This document shows positions 7,691 through 17,514 of a stretch of 64,000 nt of DNA, piece after piece. The notes below the pieces were generated by a model. That model ran no database searches, was not told the DNA's origin, and saw only the letters and a program-made list of their open reading frames with translations. Source of the DNA: CALGTL01 sp963579135 (GTDB lineage: Bacteria; Chloroflexota; Dehalococcoidia; Lucifugimonadales; Australimonadaceae); the NCBI GenBank assembly GCA_963579135.1, contig CAUZFB010000001.1:62001-126000 (forward strand), written 5' to 3'. How positions within the stretch are numbered: the stretch's first letter is position 1; each line of letters opens with the position of its first letter. A program made the position numbers and the translations under genes.

Positions 7691-9373
7691 ATGAGCAAAT
7701 CGTCAGATGGAGTCCCACACGAAGCGGAGGGCACCCCTCACCGGGTTCTTCCTCCCGGACGGCGTGAGCCGGATGGAGATGGACCGGTGCCGTTGAGTCC
7801 AGCGCTTTCGCAGGCGATGCCGCGACGCGGTTTCTTGTTCCGTGCGGCGGCGGTCGGTATGACGGCGGTAGCTGCGCCATCGCTGTTGGCGGCGTGTGAG
7901 CAGATGGACGCGCCAACACTAGCGCCAACCGCTACGCCGTTCCCGACACCGACCCCGTTCGACGCAAGCGCGGTTACGCCGACGCCGCCTTTGGTTCCGA
8001 CAGCAACAGTGACGGCGCCTCCGGTCCCAGCACCGACTGCTACACCCGGACCAGTGCTGAAGACGGAGGCATCTCGCGTGAGCCATCTGCTACGCCGAGC
8101 GAGCTTCGGGGCGTCGAAGAATGAGTTGGCGCGGTTCCGCAGCATGGGTCTACAGGGGACGATTGATCACTTGGCGGATTTCGATGGCGTGGATGACGGG
8201 GAGCTCGAAGAGCGCTTGGCGGGGCAGGACACGGACATCGAGCGTAGGGTGGATGTCCAATCGTGGTGGCTGCAGAGGATGGCGTACTCCAAGCGGCCGC
8301 TGCAGGAGAAGATGACGCTATTCTGGCACGGGATCCTGACGAGCTCGTCGTCGAAAACGGGGAAGAGCCCGGCAATGTTCGAGCAGAACGAATTATTCAG
8401 ACGGATGGGGATGGGTCGCTACGACGCGATGCTGAAGGCGATCTCGCGAGACCCGGCGATGCTAATCTACCTGGACAGTCGAACGAACCGCAAGGCAGCA
8501 CCCAACGAGAACTACTCGCGCGAGCTGATGGAGCTATTCACGCTAGGGGTCGGGCAGTACACGGAGGACGACGTTCGGGAGGCGGCGCGGTCGTTCACCG
8601 GTTGGCAAATCCGCAAGAAGACGGAGTTTCTGTTCAACGAGAGTCAGCACGATTTCGGAGATAAGACGTTCTTGGGTCAGACAGGGGCGTGGGATGGCGA
8701 CAATGTGGTGGACATCATCATGCAGCAGCCCGCAGCAGGTGAGTACATCGTGCGGCGTTTGTGGGAGTTCTTCGCGTACGCGGACCCCGAACCGGCGGTG
8801 ATTACGCGGCTGGCGAAGGTATTCAACGAAAACGAGACGGAGATCCGGCCGGTGATGCGGGCGATGTTCGAATCTGAGGAGTTCTATTCGCCGAGGGCGT
8901 TCAAAGGCCTGATCAAGGGACCCGTGGAGCTAGTGGCTTCGACGGTGCGCACGCTGGGTATCAACACGACGTTCGCGCCGCTGCGCCGGCGCATTGAGGC
9001 GATGGGTCAAATACTACTGGACCCGCCGGACGTTTCGGGTTGGGACGGGGGAATCACGTGGATCAACAGTTCCACGCTGCTCGAACGAGTGAACCTTGCG
9101 AATGCGATCGCAGCGGGCCGATTGAGACAGCTGGAGTTCGATCCAGTGGCGCTGGCGGGCGATGCAGCTAAAACGTCTGAGACGCTGGTCGACTTTCTGG
9201 TCGATCTGCTGTTGGGCGGCGAAATCGCAGACGACACTCGCGCTGCGCTGCTAAAGCACGCCGAGGACCTGCGTGTACCGTCAGCGTTCTCTGGGCGTTC
9301 GGTGCCTGCTGACGAACGACAGCGGAGCCTGGTTTACCTAATCCTGGCTTCGCCAGACTACCAGTTGGCTTGA
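7691..9373 (+). CDS. DUF1800 family protein, Tat/lipoprotein-type N-terminus
   Basis: A 560-residue exported protein. A MPRRGFLFRAAAVGM stretch (residues 43-57) resembles a twin-arginine signal, although it lies unusually far from the predicted N-terminus, and it ends in the lipobox-like LLAAC at 65-69. A Pro/Thr-rich linker (about 74-120) follows, then the DUF1800 domain (SHLLRRASFGAS, QEKMTLFWHGILT, NENYSRELMELFTLG, AARSFTGW, GPVELVASTVRTLG). The function of DUF1800 is not established. It is translationally adjacent to the DUF1501 gene, its usual partner, with which it probably forms one export-dependent unit. The start ATG at 7691 has GAGGAG upstream; the Arg-Arg region could also imply a later start. 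Confidence 0.88.
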   Translation: MSKSSDGVPHEAEGTPHRVLPPGRREPDGDGPVPLSPALSQAMPRRGFLFRAAAVGMTAVAAPSLLAACEQMDAPTLAPTATPFPTPTPFDASAVTPTPPLVPTATVTAPPVPAPTATPGPVLKTEASRVSHLLRRASFGASKNELARFRSMGLQGTIDHLADFDGVDDGELEERLAGQDTDIERRVDVQSWWLQRMAYSKRPLQEKMTLFWHGILTSSSSKTGKSPAMFEQNELFRRMGMGRYDAMLKAISRDPAMLIYLDSRTNRKAAPNENYSRELMELFTLGVGQYTEDDVREAARSFTGWQIRKKTEFLFNESQHDFGDKTFLGQTGAWDGDNVVDIIMQQPAAGEYIVRRLWEFFAYADPEPAVITRLAKVFNENETEIRPVMRAMFESEEFYSPRAFKGLIKGPVELVASTVRTLGINTTFAPLRRRIEAMGQILLDPPDVSGWDGGITWINSSTLLERVNLANAIAAGRLRQLEFDPVALAGDAAKTSETLVDFLVDLLLGGEIADDTRAALLKHAEDLRVPSAFSGRSVPADERQRSLVYLILASPDYQLA

Positions 9374-9381
9374 GGCGATCA

Positions 9382-10650
9382 ATGACCATCACTCGAAGGC
9401 AGTTCATCAAGTCGAGTTTAGCAGTGGCCCCTGCGGCCGCGCTAATGCCGACGGTTTTTACGCGGGCCGTGGCGGCTGCGATCAGCGAGCAGGCATCGCA
9501 GGGTAAGCGGGCGCTGGTGATTGTTCAGATGGCGGGCGGCAACGATGGATTGAACACCATCGTGCCCGCGAACGACGATCGTTACTACGAGGTACGGCCG
9601 ACGGTGAACGTGCAACCGGAGGACACGCTAGCCATCAACCGTGAGGTGGGTTTCAATCCAGGGCTGGGCGCGTTCAAAGAACTGTGGAACGAGGGCGTTC
9701 TAGCCGCAGTGGAGGGCGTGGGATATCCAGGCCCAAGCTATTCGCACTTCCAGTCGATGGATATCTGGCAGACGGCGGACCCTGAGAAGAGCGGAGGGTT
9801 CGAAGGCTGGGCGGGGAGGTACTTGGAAGGCGTGCCACAGGGGCCAGGCGACGGGATTCGATCGTTGGCGGTTGGCCGTAGCCTGCCGAGGGCCATGTTC
9901 ACGCACAAAATGTCGGTGCCCATGGTGAACACGATTGAGGCGTATCAGTTCCAGGATCACCGGGGTGCCGTGGCGGACCAGGAACAGCGCACGCGTGCGC
10001 TGCTTGGTTTGTACCGAGCAGGGACGCCGGCGCGGCCATTCGGTGGACACATGGACAGTACGATGCGTGCCGCCGAGAGCAGCTCGAAGGCGCTCATGGG
10101 CGCTCATGGGCGCTACAGATCAGCAGCGAAATACCCGGATACACGGTTGGGCAGGAGTATGAAGGTCGTCGCCGAGGCGGTTACAGGTGACTTGGGCCTA
10201 AGCGTGGCGCATGTGAAAATCGGTGGGTTCGATACGCACGCGTCGCAGCTTCCCGTACATGGCGATCTGCTTCGAGATACGGCGGACTCGATGCTGGCGT
10301 TCTACCGCGACATGCAGGCGCAGGGACGAGACCAGGAGGTGGTGCTGATGACGTGGTCGGAGTTCGGGAGGCGCGTGACGGAGAATGGGAGTGGTGGTAC
10401 GGACCACGGGTCGGCAGGGCCGATGTTCGTGCTAGGCACGCCGGTGACGGGTGGGCTTTACGGGGAGCGCCCAAGCCTGACGGGCCTGGTGAAGAACAAC
10501 TTCAAGTACACGACGGACTTCAGGCAGGTGTACGCGACGATGGTCGAGGGATGGCTTGGTGCGCCAGCGGAGGCCGTGCTCGGCGGGCGGTTCGAGCAAA
10601 TCCCGCTGTTGCGGCGCGCGCCGGCAACCGCCAAGAGCGAGAACCGCTAG
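9382..10650 (+). CDS. DUF1501 family protein, Tat-exported
   Basis: A 422-residue protein with a clear twin-arginine signal (TRRQFIKSSLAVAPAAALM at the N-terminus) and the sulfatase-like DUF1501 domain: MAGGNDGLNTIVP, SYSHFQSMDIWQT, GFDTHASQ (with a metal-type Asp/His) and MTWSEFGRR...GGTDHGSAGPMFVLG. The family is predicted to be in the alkaline-phosphatase-like superfamily, but substrates are unknown. The ATG at 9382 has GAGG six bases upstream, inside the DUF1800 stop region (stop 9371-9373), so the two genes are co-translated. It ends tail-to-tail against the RNA helicase gene. Confidence 0.9.
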   Translation: MTITRRQFIKSSLAVAPAAALMPTVFTRAVAAAISEQASQGKRALVIVQMAGGNDGLNTIVPANDDRYYEVRPTVNVQPEDTLAINREVGFNPGLGAFKELWNEGVLAAVEGVGYPGPSYSHFQSMDIWQTADPEKSGGFEGWAGRYLEGVPQGPGDGIRSLAVGRSLPRAMFTHKMSVPMVNTIEAYQFQDHRGAVADQEQRTRALLGLYRAGTPARPFGGHMDSTMRAAESSSKALMGAHGRYRSAAKYPDTRLGRSMKVVAEAVTGDLGLSVAHVKIGGFDTHASQLPVHGDLLRDTADSMLAFYRDMQAQGRDQEVVLMTWSEFGRRVTENGSGGTDHGSAGPMFVLGTPVTGGLYGERPSLTGLVKNNFKYTTDFRQVYATMVEGWLGAPAEAVLGGRFEQIPLLRRAPATAKSENR

Positions 10651-10680
10651 TCAGCGGCCACCCGTAGGAACAACCGCTAG

Positions 10681-12528
10681 CTAGCGGGGGGACTCTTCTT
10701 CTGCGGCGCTTTCGTTTCCGGGCTCAGACTCCGCCTCATCGTCGTCGTCGTCCTCTAACTCAGCAGAAAGCTCATCGTCTCCAGGTTCGTCGTCCGCGTC
10801 GTCTTCGGCACCGTCCGGCTCATCGCTTTCTGCAGCTTCTGAGTCGTCAGGAGCATCATCAGTATCTTCGGTCTCGGGAGCCTCAGGCTCGTCGGCGGGC
10901 GCGTCGTCTTCGTCGACGGGGCCACCACGGTGGGGGTCGCCGTACATGGCGAGGTTGATCGCCTCAAGTTTGTCGGAGCCTACGTGCTTGCGGATGGCGT
11001 CGAAGAACTCCATGTCCCACTCGCCAACGAAAGTTACGGCAGTGCCGTCGCGGCCCATGCGGGCGGTGCGGCCGATGCGGTGGACGTACTCTTCGACCTG
11101 CTCCGGGCAGTCGTAGTTGATGACGTGGGCAACGGCGGGAACGTCGATGCCACGAGAGGTGAGGTTGGTGGAGACCAGGATTTTTAGCTTACCATCGCGG
11201 AAGGCCTGCATGACAGTGTTCCGTTCGCTCTGGCGCAATCCACCGTGGATGGCTTCCGCGGGAAGGCGACGTTGCTTGAGCATTTTCACCAGCCAGTCAA
11301 CGTCACCCTGGGTACGGCGGAAGACGAGGGTCTGCTCACCGGCGTCGATGGTCTCGAAGACCTCTTTAAGGGCGTCGAGCTTGTCGCGGCGGGCCACCTC
11401 GCAGTACATCTGGCGGACGTTCTCAGCAGGCTCGGATTCCTCGCCCACGCGAATCGTCTTGGGCTCCTTGAGATAGGAGTAGATGAGGCGCCGAATCTGG
11501 GTTGGGACAGTGGCGGTGAAGAGCGCGGTCTGGCGATCGCGTGAGGTCTGTCGAAGGATGGTCCGGATGTCGGGAAGGAACCCGATGTCCAGCATCTGAT
11601 CGGCCTCGTCGAGGATGACGGTGCTGGCCTTGTCGAGCCGCAGGTTGCCTCGATTGAGCAGATCGATTACGCGACCGGGAGTGCCAACGATCAAGTGAGC
11701 GTTGGCTTCGAGGCCGGCGATCTGCTTGGCTATGGGTGCGCCGCCGTACACGGCGACGATGTTGATGCCACGGTACTTGAAGATGCGGGCTATCTCATCG
11801 GTGACCTGCTGGGCCAATTCGCGGGTTGGCACGAGAACGATGGCTTGGATGTAATCCTGGGAACCGTCAATGGCCTCTGCGAGGGGGATACCGAACCCGG
11901 CGGTCTTGCCAGTGCCGGTTTGCGCTTGGCCGACGAGGTCTTCGCCAGCGAGCATAGGCACGATGACTTCGGCCTGGATGGGCGTGGGTTCTGTGTATCC
12001 CATATCGGCAAGGGCGGCTGCGACGGGCTTTGATACGCGAAGGTCGCCGAAGTATTCGGTGCGGGGCTGCGGGCCGGTGACGGCCTCTACGGATTGGTTG
12101 CGAGCCCGTGAACGCGGTTGCTGGGGGGCGCGGGGTTCGTCATCGTGCGTTGGACGCGGTTCATCGTCGGAAGAACGTTCGCTTTGAGGCTCCGCACCCA
12201 CAGAGGATTGAGATTGGGTTTCGGGGCTCGCCGGCCCATTGGGATTGGTACCGGTGGGCTTGCGACGGCGCCTGCGCCGCTTCTTGGGGGCGTCCCCATC
12301 GGCTGGCGTCTGCTGCGCGGCTTGGCGGTCTCCCTGCGGGCGTTCGCCTTGGGGACGCTCCTGACGCTGGTCGCCCTGCTGTCGCTCGCCCGCAGGCTTG
12401 CGGGGACGGCGACGACGAGTAGCGCTACGCCGTTCATCAGCGGAAGACGGGCTGTCGAGCTTTCGGGGGGCCGGCTGGGGGGCTGCGGACGGGGACTTGG
12501 AAAAGAGGGAACGAATCTTCTTAAACAT
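10681..12528 (-). CDS. DEAD-box RNA helicase with basic N-terminal and acidic C-terminal extensions
   Basis: ATP-dependent RNA helicase. All core motifs are visible: the Q motif with TPIQAE, AQTGTGKT, PTRELA, TPGR, DEAD, a variant SAT motif (FTAT), TSRGIDVP and HRIGRTARMG. The 615-residue protein carries about 140 N-terminal residues rich in Arg/Lys/Gln and a C-terminal tail of about 90 residues that is almost only Asp, Glu, Ala, Pro and Ser. RhlE/CsdA-like roles in ribosome assembly or RNA decay are likely. The ATG at 12528 has no Shine-Dalgarno but a TGGTACAAT box eight bases upstream, suggesting a leaderless mRNA; TTG 12549 is an in-frame alternative. Confidence 0.93.
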   Translation of the reverse strand: MFKKIRSLFSKSPSAAPQPAPRKLDSPSSADERRSATRRRRPRKPAGERQQGDQRQERPQGERPQGDRQAAQQTPADGDAPKKRRRRRRKPTGTNPNGPASPETQSQSSVGAEPQSERSSDDEPRPTHDDEPRAPQQPRSRARNQSVEAVTGPQPRTEYFGDLRVSKPVAAALADMGYTEPTPIQAEVIVPMLAGEDLVGQAQTGTGKTAGFGIPLAEAIDGSQDYIQAIVLVPTRELAQQVTDEIARIFKYRGINIVAVYGGAPIAKQIAGLEANAHLIVGTPGRVIDLLNRGNLRLDKASTVILDEADQMLDIGFLPDIRTILRQTSRDRQTALFTATVPTQIRRLIYSYLKEPKTIRVGEESEPAENVRQMYCEVARRDKLDALKEVFETIDAGEQTLVFRRTQGDVDWLVKMLKQRRLPAEAIHGGLRQSERNTVMQAFRDGKLKILVSTNLTSRGIDVPAVAHVINYDCPEQVEEYVHRIGRTARMGRDGTAVTFVGEWDMEFFDAIRKHVGSDKLEAINLAMYGDPHRGGPVDEDDAPADEPEAPETEDTDDAPDDSEAAESDEPDGAEDDADDEPGDDELSAELEDDDDDEAESEPGNESAAEEESPR

Positions 12529-12653
12529 CGGGGTTGATTGTACCACCAAGGTGACGGATAGTCCGAAGTAGGGTCGGATGGATGGCAGCGGGTTAGCGCT
12601 GTTGCGTTCGGGCGCGAGGAGCCAGATGTGCTGGTGTAAGGAGCGGTGGAATC

Positions 12654-13466
12654 ATGAGCGAGCAGGACCTTAGGTCAACTGTCCGAACGGCATACGCGAA
12701 GATCGCACTGGAATCTGCAGATGCGTGCTGCGTATCGGGGGAGACGCCCGGGAGCACAGCGTTGGTAATCGGTTACACGGAGGAACAGCTCGCGGCGTTG
12801 CCGGAGGGGGCGAATCTGGGCTTAGGCTGCGGGAATCCGCTGGCGCTGGCGTCGATCCGCGAGGGCGATACGGTCTTAGACCTGGGCTCTGGCGCGGGCA
12901 TCGATTGTTTCTTGGCGGCGCATGGGGCGGGAGCGACGGGTCACGTCATCGGCGTGGATATGACGATGGAGATGCTGGATAGGGCGAATCACAATAAGGC
13001 GGCGGTCGGCGCGACGAACGTTGAGTTCCGGTACGGCGAGCTTGAGGCATTACCGGTAGACGATAGCTCTGTGGACCTGGTGATCTCGAACTGCGTAATC
13101 AACTTGGTACCGGATAGAGATCAGGTGTACCGAGAGGTGATGCGAGTGCTAAAGCCCGGCGGTCGGGTCTCGGTGTCGGATACGATTCAGACGATGGCGC
13201 TCCCGCAGGCGCTCATGGAGACGGAAGCTGCGAAAGCGGCGTGCATCTCGGCGGCGGTGACGAAGGAGGTCTACCTGGCGTCGTTGACGGACGCAGGGTT
13301 CGAGGATGTGGCGATCGAGAGCGAGGTGCCCTACCCGGCCGACCTAGGTTTCGAGCAGGCGCTCTTGGAGGGGCTGCGCGATAACCAGGGGATCCCGGAA
13401 GAGATAATCAAGGCCGCTGCGCGGTCGATGGTGAGCATCGCAGTCACAGCGACGAAGGCGGTCTAG
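12654..13466 (+). CDS. arsM: Arsenite methyltransferase-like protein (ArsM family)
   Basis: SAM-dependent methyltransferase of 270 residues. It shows the ArsM signature GANLGLGCGNP (52-62), the SAM motif VLDLGSGAGIDCFLAA (74-89), NVEFRYGELEALP, SNCVINL with Cys147, and Cys197 in AACISAA, the positions of the arsenic-binding cysteines in ArsM. CC at 25-26 lies before the domain. The family transfers methyl groups to trivalent arsenic in the cytosol. No arsR or other ars gene is adjacent, so a different thiophilic substrate cannot be excluded. It starts at ATG 12654 after AAGGAGCGG and is divergent from the helicase gene. Confidence 0.8.
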   Translation: MSEQDLRSTVRTAYAKIALESADACCVSGETPGSTALVIGYTEEQLAALPEGANLGLGCGNPLALASIREGDTVLDLGSGAGIDCFLAAHGAGATGHVIGVDMTMEMLDRANHNKAAVGATNVEFRYGELEALPVDDSSVDLVISNCVINLVPDRDQVYREVMRVLKPGGRVSVSDTIQTMALPQALMETEAAKAACISAAVTKEVYLASLTDAGFEDVAIESEVPYPADLGFEQALLEGLRDNQGIPEEIIKAAARSMVSIAVTATKAV

Positions 13467-13727
13467 GCATCTGGGCCACTGTGGGGCCGAGGGCTGACGC
13501 TCAGCGGTGGCGGACGTTCAGGGGAAGACGTAAGCCCTTGAAACAAAGTCCTCGATACAGCCGAGCGAGGTCCTCTCCTAGATATGATCGTTGTCGAGAG
13601 ACACCAGGGCCCACAGGATGACCCGTAACGTTCGCGGAACTAATCCGCCCGTATTTCATTATCGCAGATTGTCAATGAGCCGAATCAAGGGTATATGCCA
13701 TAGGAACTCCAACACCTGGTCGCATGA
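13467..13727. other. Intergenic stretch between the ArsM-like gene and ispG
   Basis: About 260 bases between convergent genes. I see no credible gene, repeat or terminator hairpin with a T-run here. Confidence 0.5.
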
Positions 13728-14879
13728 TCACTCGTTCCTGTCCATGGCGTCGGCGACGAGTTGGACCTCTTCCATCAGGGCGGTGAGCATGTCGGCTTCG
13801 TCGACAACGCGTGCTTTGACTCCCTTGCGGAAGATGACGGCGCGACCGTTGCCTGCGGCGAGGCCGACGTCGGCGTCTTTGGCTTCGCCAGGGCCGTTGA
13901 CTTCGCAACCCATGACGGCGACTTTGACGGGGGCATTCATGGTGCGCAGGAGCTCGTCAACGGTGTTGGCGAGCTTACGGATGTCGACGTCCGCGCGCCC
14001 GCATGATGGGCAGGCGACCATTTTGACGCCTTTTTTGCGGAGATCGAGCGCTTTGAGGATCTCGTAGCCGACCTCAATCTCCTGCTTGGAGTCGTCGGAG
14101 AGGGACACGCGGATGGTGTCGCCAATGCCTTCGTAGAGCAGGATGCCCAGGCCGATGGCGCTGCGGAGCGAACCGGTGCGGCTGGTACCGGCTTCGGTGA
14201 TGCCGAGGTGGAATGGGTAAGGGACCATGGGTGCCAGCTTGCGGTAGGCCTCTACAGTGGTGTCGATGTCATAGGCCTTGAGGGAGATCTTGATGAGGTC
14301 GAAGTCGAGGTCTTCGAGGAGTTTGATCTCCCAGAGACCGGTAGCGACCATGTGGTCGACGACGGAGATGCCCGCGCCCTCGCCTGCTGCGTCGGAGCCT
14401 TTGATGAGCTGGTTAACGCCGTCGACGCTCCGGTGCTGTCCGCGGGTGACACCGATGGCACCGACGGGGGGGAGGCTGCCGAAGTTGACGCCGATGCGGA
14501 TGGGCACCTGGCGAACTTTGGCCTCGGACACGATTTGGGTAACGCGATCGGCGTCGCGAATGTTGCCGGGGTTGAGCCGCAGGCAATCGACACCCTGATA
14601 GAGGGATTCGAGAGCCAACTGATAGTGGAAGTGGATGTCAGCGACCAACGGGATATTGATCTGGCGCTTGATCTCACCGAGGGCCTTGGCGGCTTCCATG
14701 TCGGGGACGGCACAACGGATAATCTCGCAGCCGGCCGCTTCAAGCTCATGGATCTGACGCACAGTGGCTGCGACATCACGGGTGTCGGTCTTGGTCATGG
14801 TCTGGACGGTGATGGGGGCATCACCACCCACCTGCACACCGCCAACGAAGATGGGCTTGGTAACGCGGCGCTTAGCCAT
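13728..14879 (-). CDS. ispG: 4-hydroxy-3-methylbut-2-enyl diphosphate synthase (flavodoxin/ferredoxin), GcpE
   Basis: Catalyses the penultimate step of the MEP isoprenoid pathway, converting MEcPP to HMBPP with a [4Fe-4S] cluster. The 383-residue length is typical of the short bacterial form. Features are the N-terminal VTKPIFVGGVQVGG and QTMTKTDTRD, LRLNPGNI near residue 150, the cluster ligands CPSCGR and the GCEVNGPGEA segment. It is last in the minus-strand cluster, 33 bases after rseP, and shares the pathway with dxr two genes upstream. The ATG at 14879 has GGTGG eight bases upstream. Confidence 0.97.
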   Translation of the reverse strand: MAKRRVTKPIFVGGVQVGGDAPITVQTMTKTDTRDVAATVRQIHELEAAGCEIIRCAVPDMEAAKALGEIKRQINIPLVADIHFHYQLALESLYQGVDCLRLNPGNIRDADRVTQIVSEAKVRQVPIRIGVNFGSLPPVGAIGVTRGQHRSVDGVNQLIKGSDAAGEGAGISVVDHMVATGLWEIKLLEDLDFDLIKISLKAYDIDTTVEAYRKLAPMVPYPFHLGITEAGTSRTGSLRSAIGLGILLYEGIGDTIRVSLSDDSKQEIEVGYEILKALDLRKKGVKMVACPSCGRADVDIRKLANTVDELLRTMNAPVKVAVMGCEVNGPGEAKDADVGLAAGNGRAVIFRKGVKARVVDEADMLTALMEEVQLVADAMDRNE

Positions 14880-14912
14880 ATCAGATCCACCAATCTAGCT
14901 TGAAAGGCCGGC

Positions 14913-16280
14913 CTAGCGGAAGAAACTTCCTCCGCTGAGCAGCCGTTGAATGTCGTTCGCGGTGACGAGGACGATGGCGAACAAGAGCATGCCAAAGCCC
15001 ACCAAGTGCACCAGCCGCTCCTTTTCGGGAGCAATCCGCCGTCCACCGCGGGCCAATTCTAGCAAGACGAACGTGATGCGCCCACCATCGAGGGCGGGCA
15101 GTGGGAGGATGTTGACGATGGCGAGGTTGATGGACAGAAGCGCCGCCCAGGTCACGAGGGGGGCGAGGCCCGCCTCGACAACTTCGCCGGTGATCTGGGC
15201 GATGCCGAGAGGACCCGCTAGCTCCAGGCCAGCTCCGCCAGAGATGATCCTGCCGATCTCGTTGCGGAAGGTGACGAGGATGTCGCCAAGCTGACTGAAG
15301 GCGCCAGGCACGGCGTCGAAGAGATTGTCGGACTGAGTAACCTCTGGACGCACGTCAACGGTGTAGCCGCCGAGCTCGGCGAGGGGGGGGGCATAGGCGA
15401 GCTGCAAGTAGCTGCCGCTGCGCAACACCTCGACACGCACTGAGGAGGTGGGGTCTGTCGCAAGAGATGAAGCGATGGCGGTGGTGGCGTCGCCGTCGTC
15501 GAGGATCATGGAATCGCGGATGCGTAGGAAGAGGTCGCCAACGCGCAGGCCGAGGGCCTCGGCGGTGGAGCCAACCGCGACGCTGGCGACGGTAACGCGG
15601 GCGTTGGTGAGGGTTATGCCGGTGGCACCCTGGCCGGGCGGGGGATTGACCCGAACCTCAGGGATATGTACCTCAAGACGCGTGGCAGCACGGCGGATGA
15701 TCCAGTCCATGTCAGCGCCACGGCGGGTCTGTATGGCGCCCTGAAGCGTCGTAGAATTGACGATGTCGTGGCCCTGTGCGACTTGGATGATGTCACCGAC
15801 CTGGACGCCCGCAGAGGCTGCGGGGGAGTCAGGTACGACGCCGACGACTACGACGTCGGTCTCGGTGACCTGGCGCGGAATCATGAGGGCGATGGTGAGG
15901 AGGAGGATCGGTAGCACAGCGTTCATGCCAGGGCCAGCGATGAGGACAGCGAGCCTCTTCCAGGCGTTCTGGGCGGCGAAGCTACGAGCGTCGCCAGGGT
16001 CCTCTTCTCCCAGCATTTTAACGAAGCCACCCAGGGGGAGCCAATTGACGGTGTACTCGGTCTCGCCACGCCAGATGCCGAAGGCTTTGGGCGGAATGCC
16101 GACGCCGAATTCGAGAACCTTGATGCCGGAGAGCTTGGCGACGGTGAAGTGGCCAAGCTCATGAAAGACGACGAGGAAGAGCAAGATGCCAATGAAGGCG
16201 ACGGCCGTGACGATGAAGTCGAATCCGTTGCGGTAAACGAGGACTGCTAGGCCGGCGGTGACGGGTACGAGGTAGCGCAT
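14913..16280 (-). CDS. rseP: Site-2 intramembrane metalloprotease RseP with two PDZ domains
   Basis: A 455-residue membrane zinc protease of the M50 family. HELGH lies in the first long transmembrane segment (about residues 41-45) and a partner LPLPALDGGR motif occurs near residue 400. Two PDZ-like segments are visible: VPDSPAASAGVQVGDII and GSTAEALGLRVGDLFLRI. Family members cut anti-sigma factors or signal-peptide remnants within the membrane. The gene lies between dxr (12 bases upstream) and ispG, the usual order. The C-terminus has further hydrophobic segments. Its own Shine-Dalgarno is poor, so translation may depend on dxr. Confidence 0.95.
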   Translation of the reverse strand: MRYLVPVTAGLAVLVYRNGFDFIVTAVAFIGILLFLVVFHELGHFTVAKLSGIKVLEFGVGIPPKAFGIWRGETEYTVNWLPLGGFVKMLGEEDPGDARSFAAQNAWKRLAVLIAGPGMNAVLPILLLTIALMIPRQVTETDVVVVGVVPDSPAASAGVQVGDIIQVAQGHDIVNSTTLQGAIQTRRGADMDWIIRRAATRLEVHIPEVRVNPPPGQGATGITLTNARVTVASVAVGSTAEALGLRVGDLFLRIRDSMILDDGDATTAIASSLATDPTSSVRVEVLRSGSYLQLAYAPPLAELGGYTVDVRPEVTQSDNLFDAVPGAFSQLGDILVTFRNEIGRIISGGAGLELAGPLGIAQITGEVVEAGLAPLVTWAALLSINLAIVNILPLPALDGGRITFVLLELARGGRRIAPEKERLVHLVGFGMLLFAIVLVTANDIQRLLSGGSFFR

Positions 16281-16291
16281 GCTGTCAGGTA

Positions 16292-17473
16292 CTACGTCCG
16301 GACCAGAGATTCGACTTGCTCGCGCGCCCAGGCATCGGCTTCGAGGATGGCCTCGAGGGTCGCGTCGGCAATGGGTTCGTGGCGGTCGAGGACGCCTGCG
16401 ACGACGCTGGCGATGTCGTTGAATCCGATGCGACCGTCGAGAAAGAGGTGGACGGCTTCTTCGTCGGCGGCGGAGAGGACAGCGGGGTAGGTCTGGCCCT
16501 GGCGACCGGCGTCGACGGCGGTGGCGAAGCAGGGGTAGCGCTGCGGCTCCAGCTCGTGGAAGGTGAGCGCGGGGTAGGCGATGGGGTTGAAGCGAGGTAT
16601 GACGGGGCTGGCGACACGCTCGGGGTAGAGCATGGCGTACTGGATAGGCAGGCGCATGTCGGGAGGGCCCATCTGCGCTTTCACGGAGCCGTCGGCGAAT
16701 TCGACCATGGAATGGATGACGCTCTGGGGGTGCACGACGACGTCTATCTGATCATAGGTGACATCGAAGAGCCAGTGGCTCTCGATGACTTCGAAGCCTT
16801 TGTTCATGAGAGTCGACGAGTCGATGGTGATCTTCTTGCCCATGACCCATGTGGGGTGTTTTAAGGCTTGGGCTGGAGTGACGGCGGCTATCTCACCGAT
16901 CGGGCGGTCTTTGAAGGGACCACCGGATGCGGTGATGATGAGCTTGCGGACAGGCTGGGCCTCGCCCTGCATACATTGCCAGATGGCGGAGGGTTCGCTG
17001 TCGACGGGGAGGAGGGGCGCGTTGTGCTCACGGGCGGCGGCGGTGACGAGATCACCAGCCATGATGACGACCTCTTTGTTGCAGAGGGCGACCTCTTTGC
17101 CAAGGCGCAACGCTTCAAGTGTGGGGCTGAGGCCCACTCGACCGGTGGTGGCGACCATGACGTGGTCGACGTCGGGCTCCTGGACCATGCGGTCCATGGA
17201 GACGACGGTGGCGGCGCCTGCGATGGCGGCGGCGGCGCTGGGATCCGCCGCCCAGACCATGCGTGGTTTGAATTCGGCGATCTGGTCGCGGAGGAGATCG
17301 AGGCGAGTGCCTGCCGCGAGGCCTACGACCCGGAACCGGTCGGGCAACGCGCGGATGACGTCGAGTGTCTGCGTGCCGATAGAGCCGGTGGAGCCGAGGA
17401 CGACAATCCCTTTCGGATGGCGGGCGGAGAGGTGCTCAGGGTCCGTCGCCGGAGGGTGGTTTTCGGAGGGCAC
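16292..17473 (-). CDS. dxr: 1-deoxy-D-xylulose 5-phosphate reductoisomerase
   Basis: First committed MEP-pathway enzyme; it turns DXP into MEP using NADPH and a divalent metal. The 393-residue protein has the nucleotide-binding GSTGSIGTQTLDVIR (28-42), CNKEVVIMAGD, PVDSEPSAIWQC (metal/substrate Glu and Ser) and MNKGFEVIESHWLF. Start is GTG 17473 with AGAGG in front; an overlapping ATG at 17475 is in another frame. It lies between cdsA and rseP on the minus strand and feeds ispG two genes downstream. Confidence 0.97.
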   Translation of the reverse strand: MPSENHPPATDPEHLSARHPKGIVVLGSTGSIGTQTLDVIRALPDRFRVVGLAAGTRLDLLRDQIAEFKPRMVWAADPSAAAAIAGAATVVSMDRMVQEPDVDHVMVATTGRVGLSPTLEALRLGKEVALCNKEVVIMAGDLVTAAAREHNAPLLPVDSEPSAIWQCMQGEAQPVRKLIITASGGPFKDRPIGEIAAVTPAQALKHPTWVMGKKITIDSSTLMNKGFEVIESHWLFDVTYDQIDVVVHPQSVIHSMVEFADGSVKAQMGPPDMRLPIQYAMLYPERVASPVIPRFNPIAYPALTFHELEPQRYPCFATAVDAGRQGQTYPAVLSAADEEAVHLFLDGRIGFNDIASVVAGVLDRHEPIADATLEAILEADAWAREQVESLVRT

Positions 17474-17514
17474 ATGGCCTCTTAATCGCTAATGCGCAGG
17501 GAGGTCGATCAGGG

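Noticed and set aside
10091..10115. 11-base direct repeat inside the DUF1501 gene
   Set aside because: Two copies only; the frame stays open and family motifs continue on both sides.
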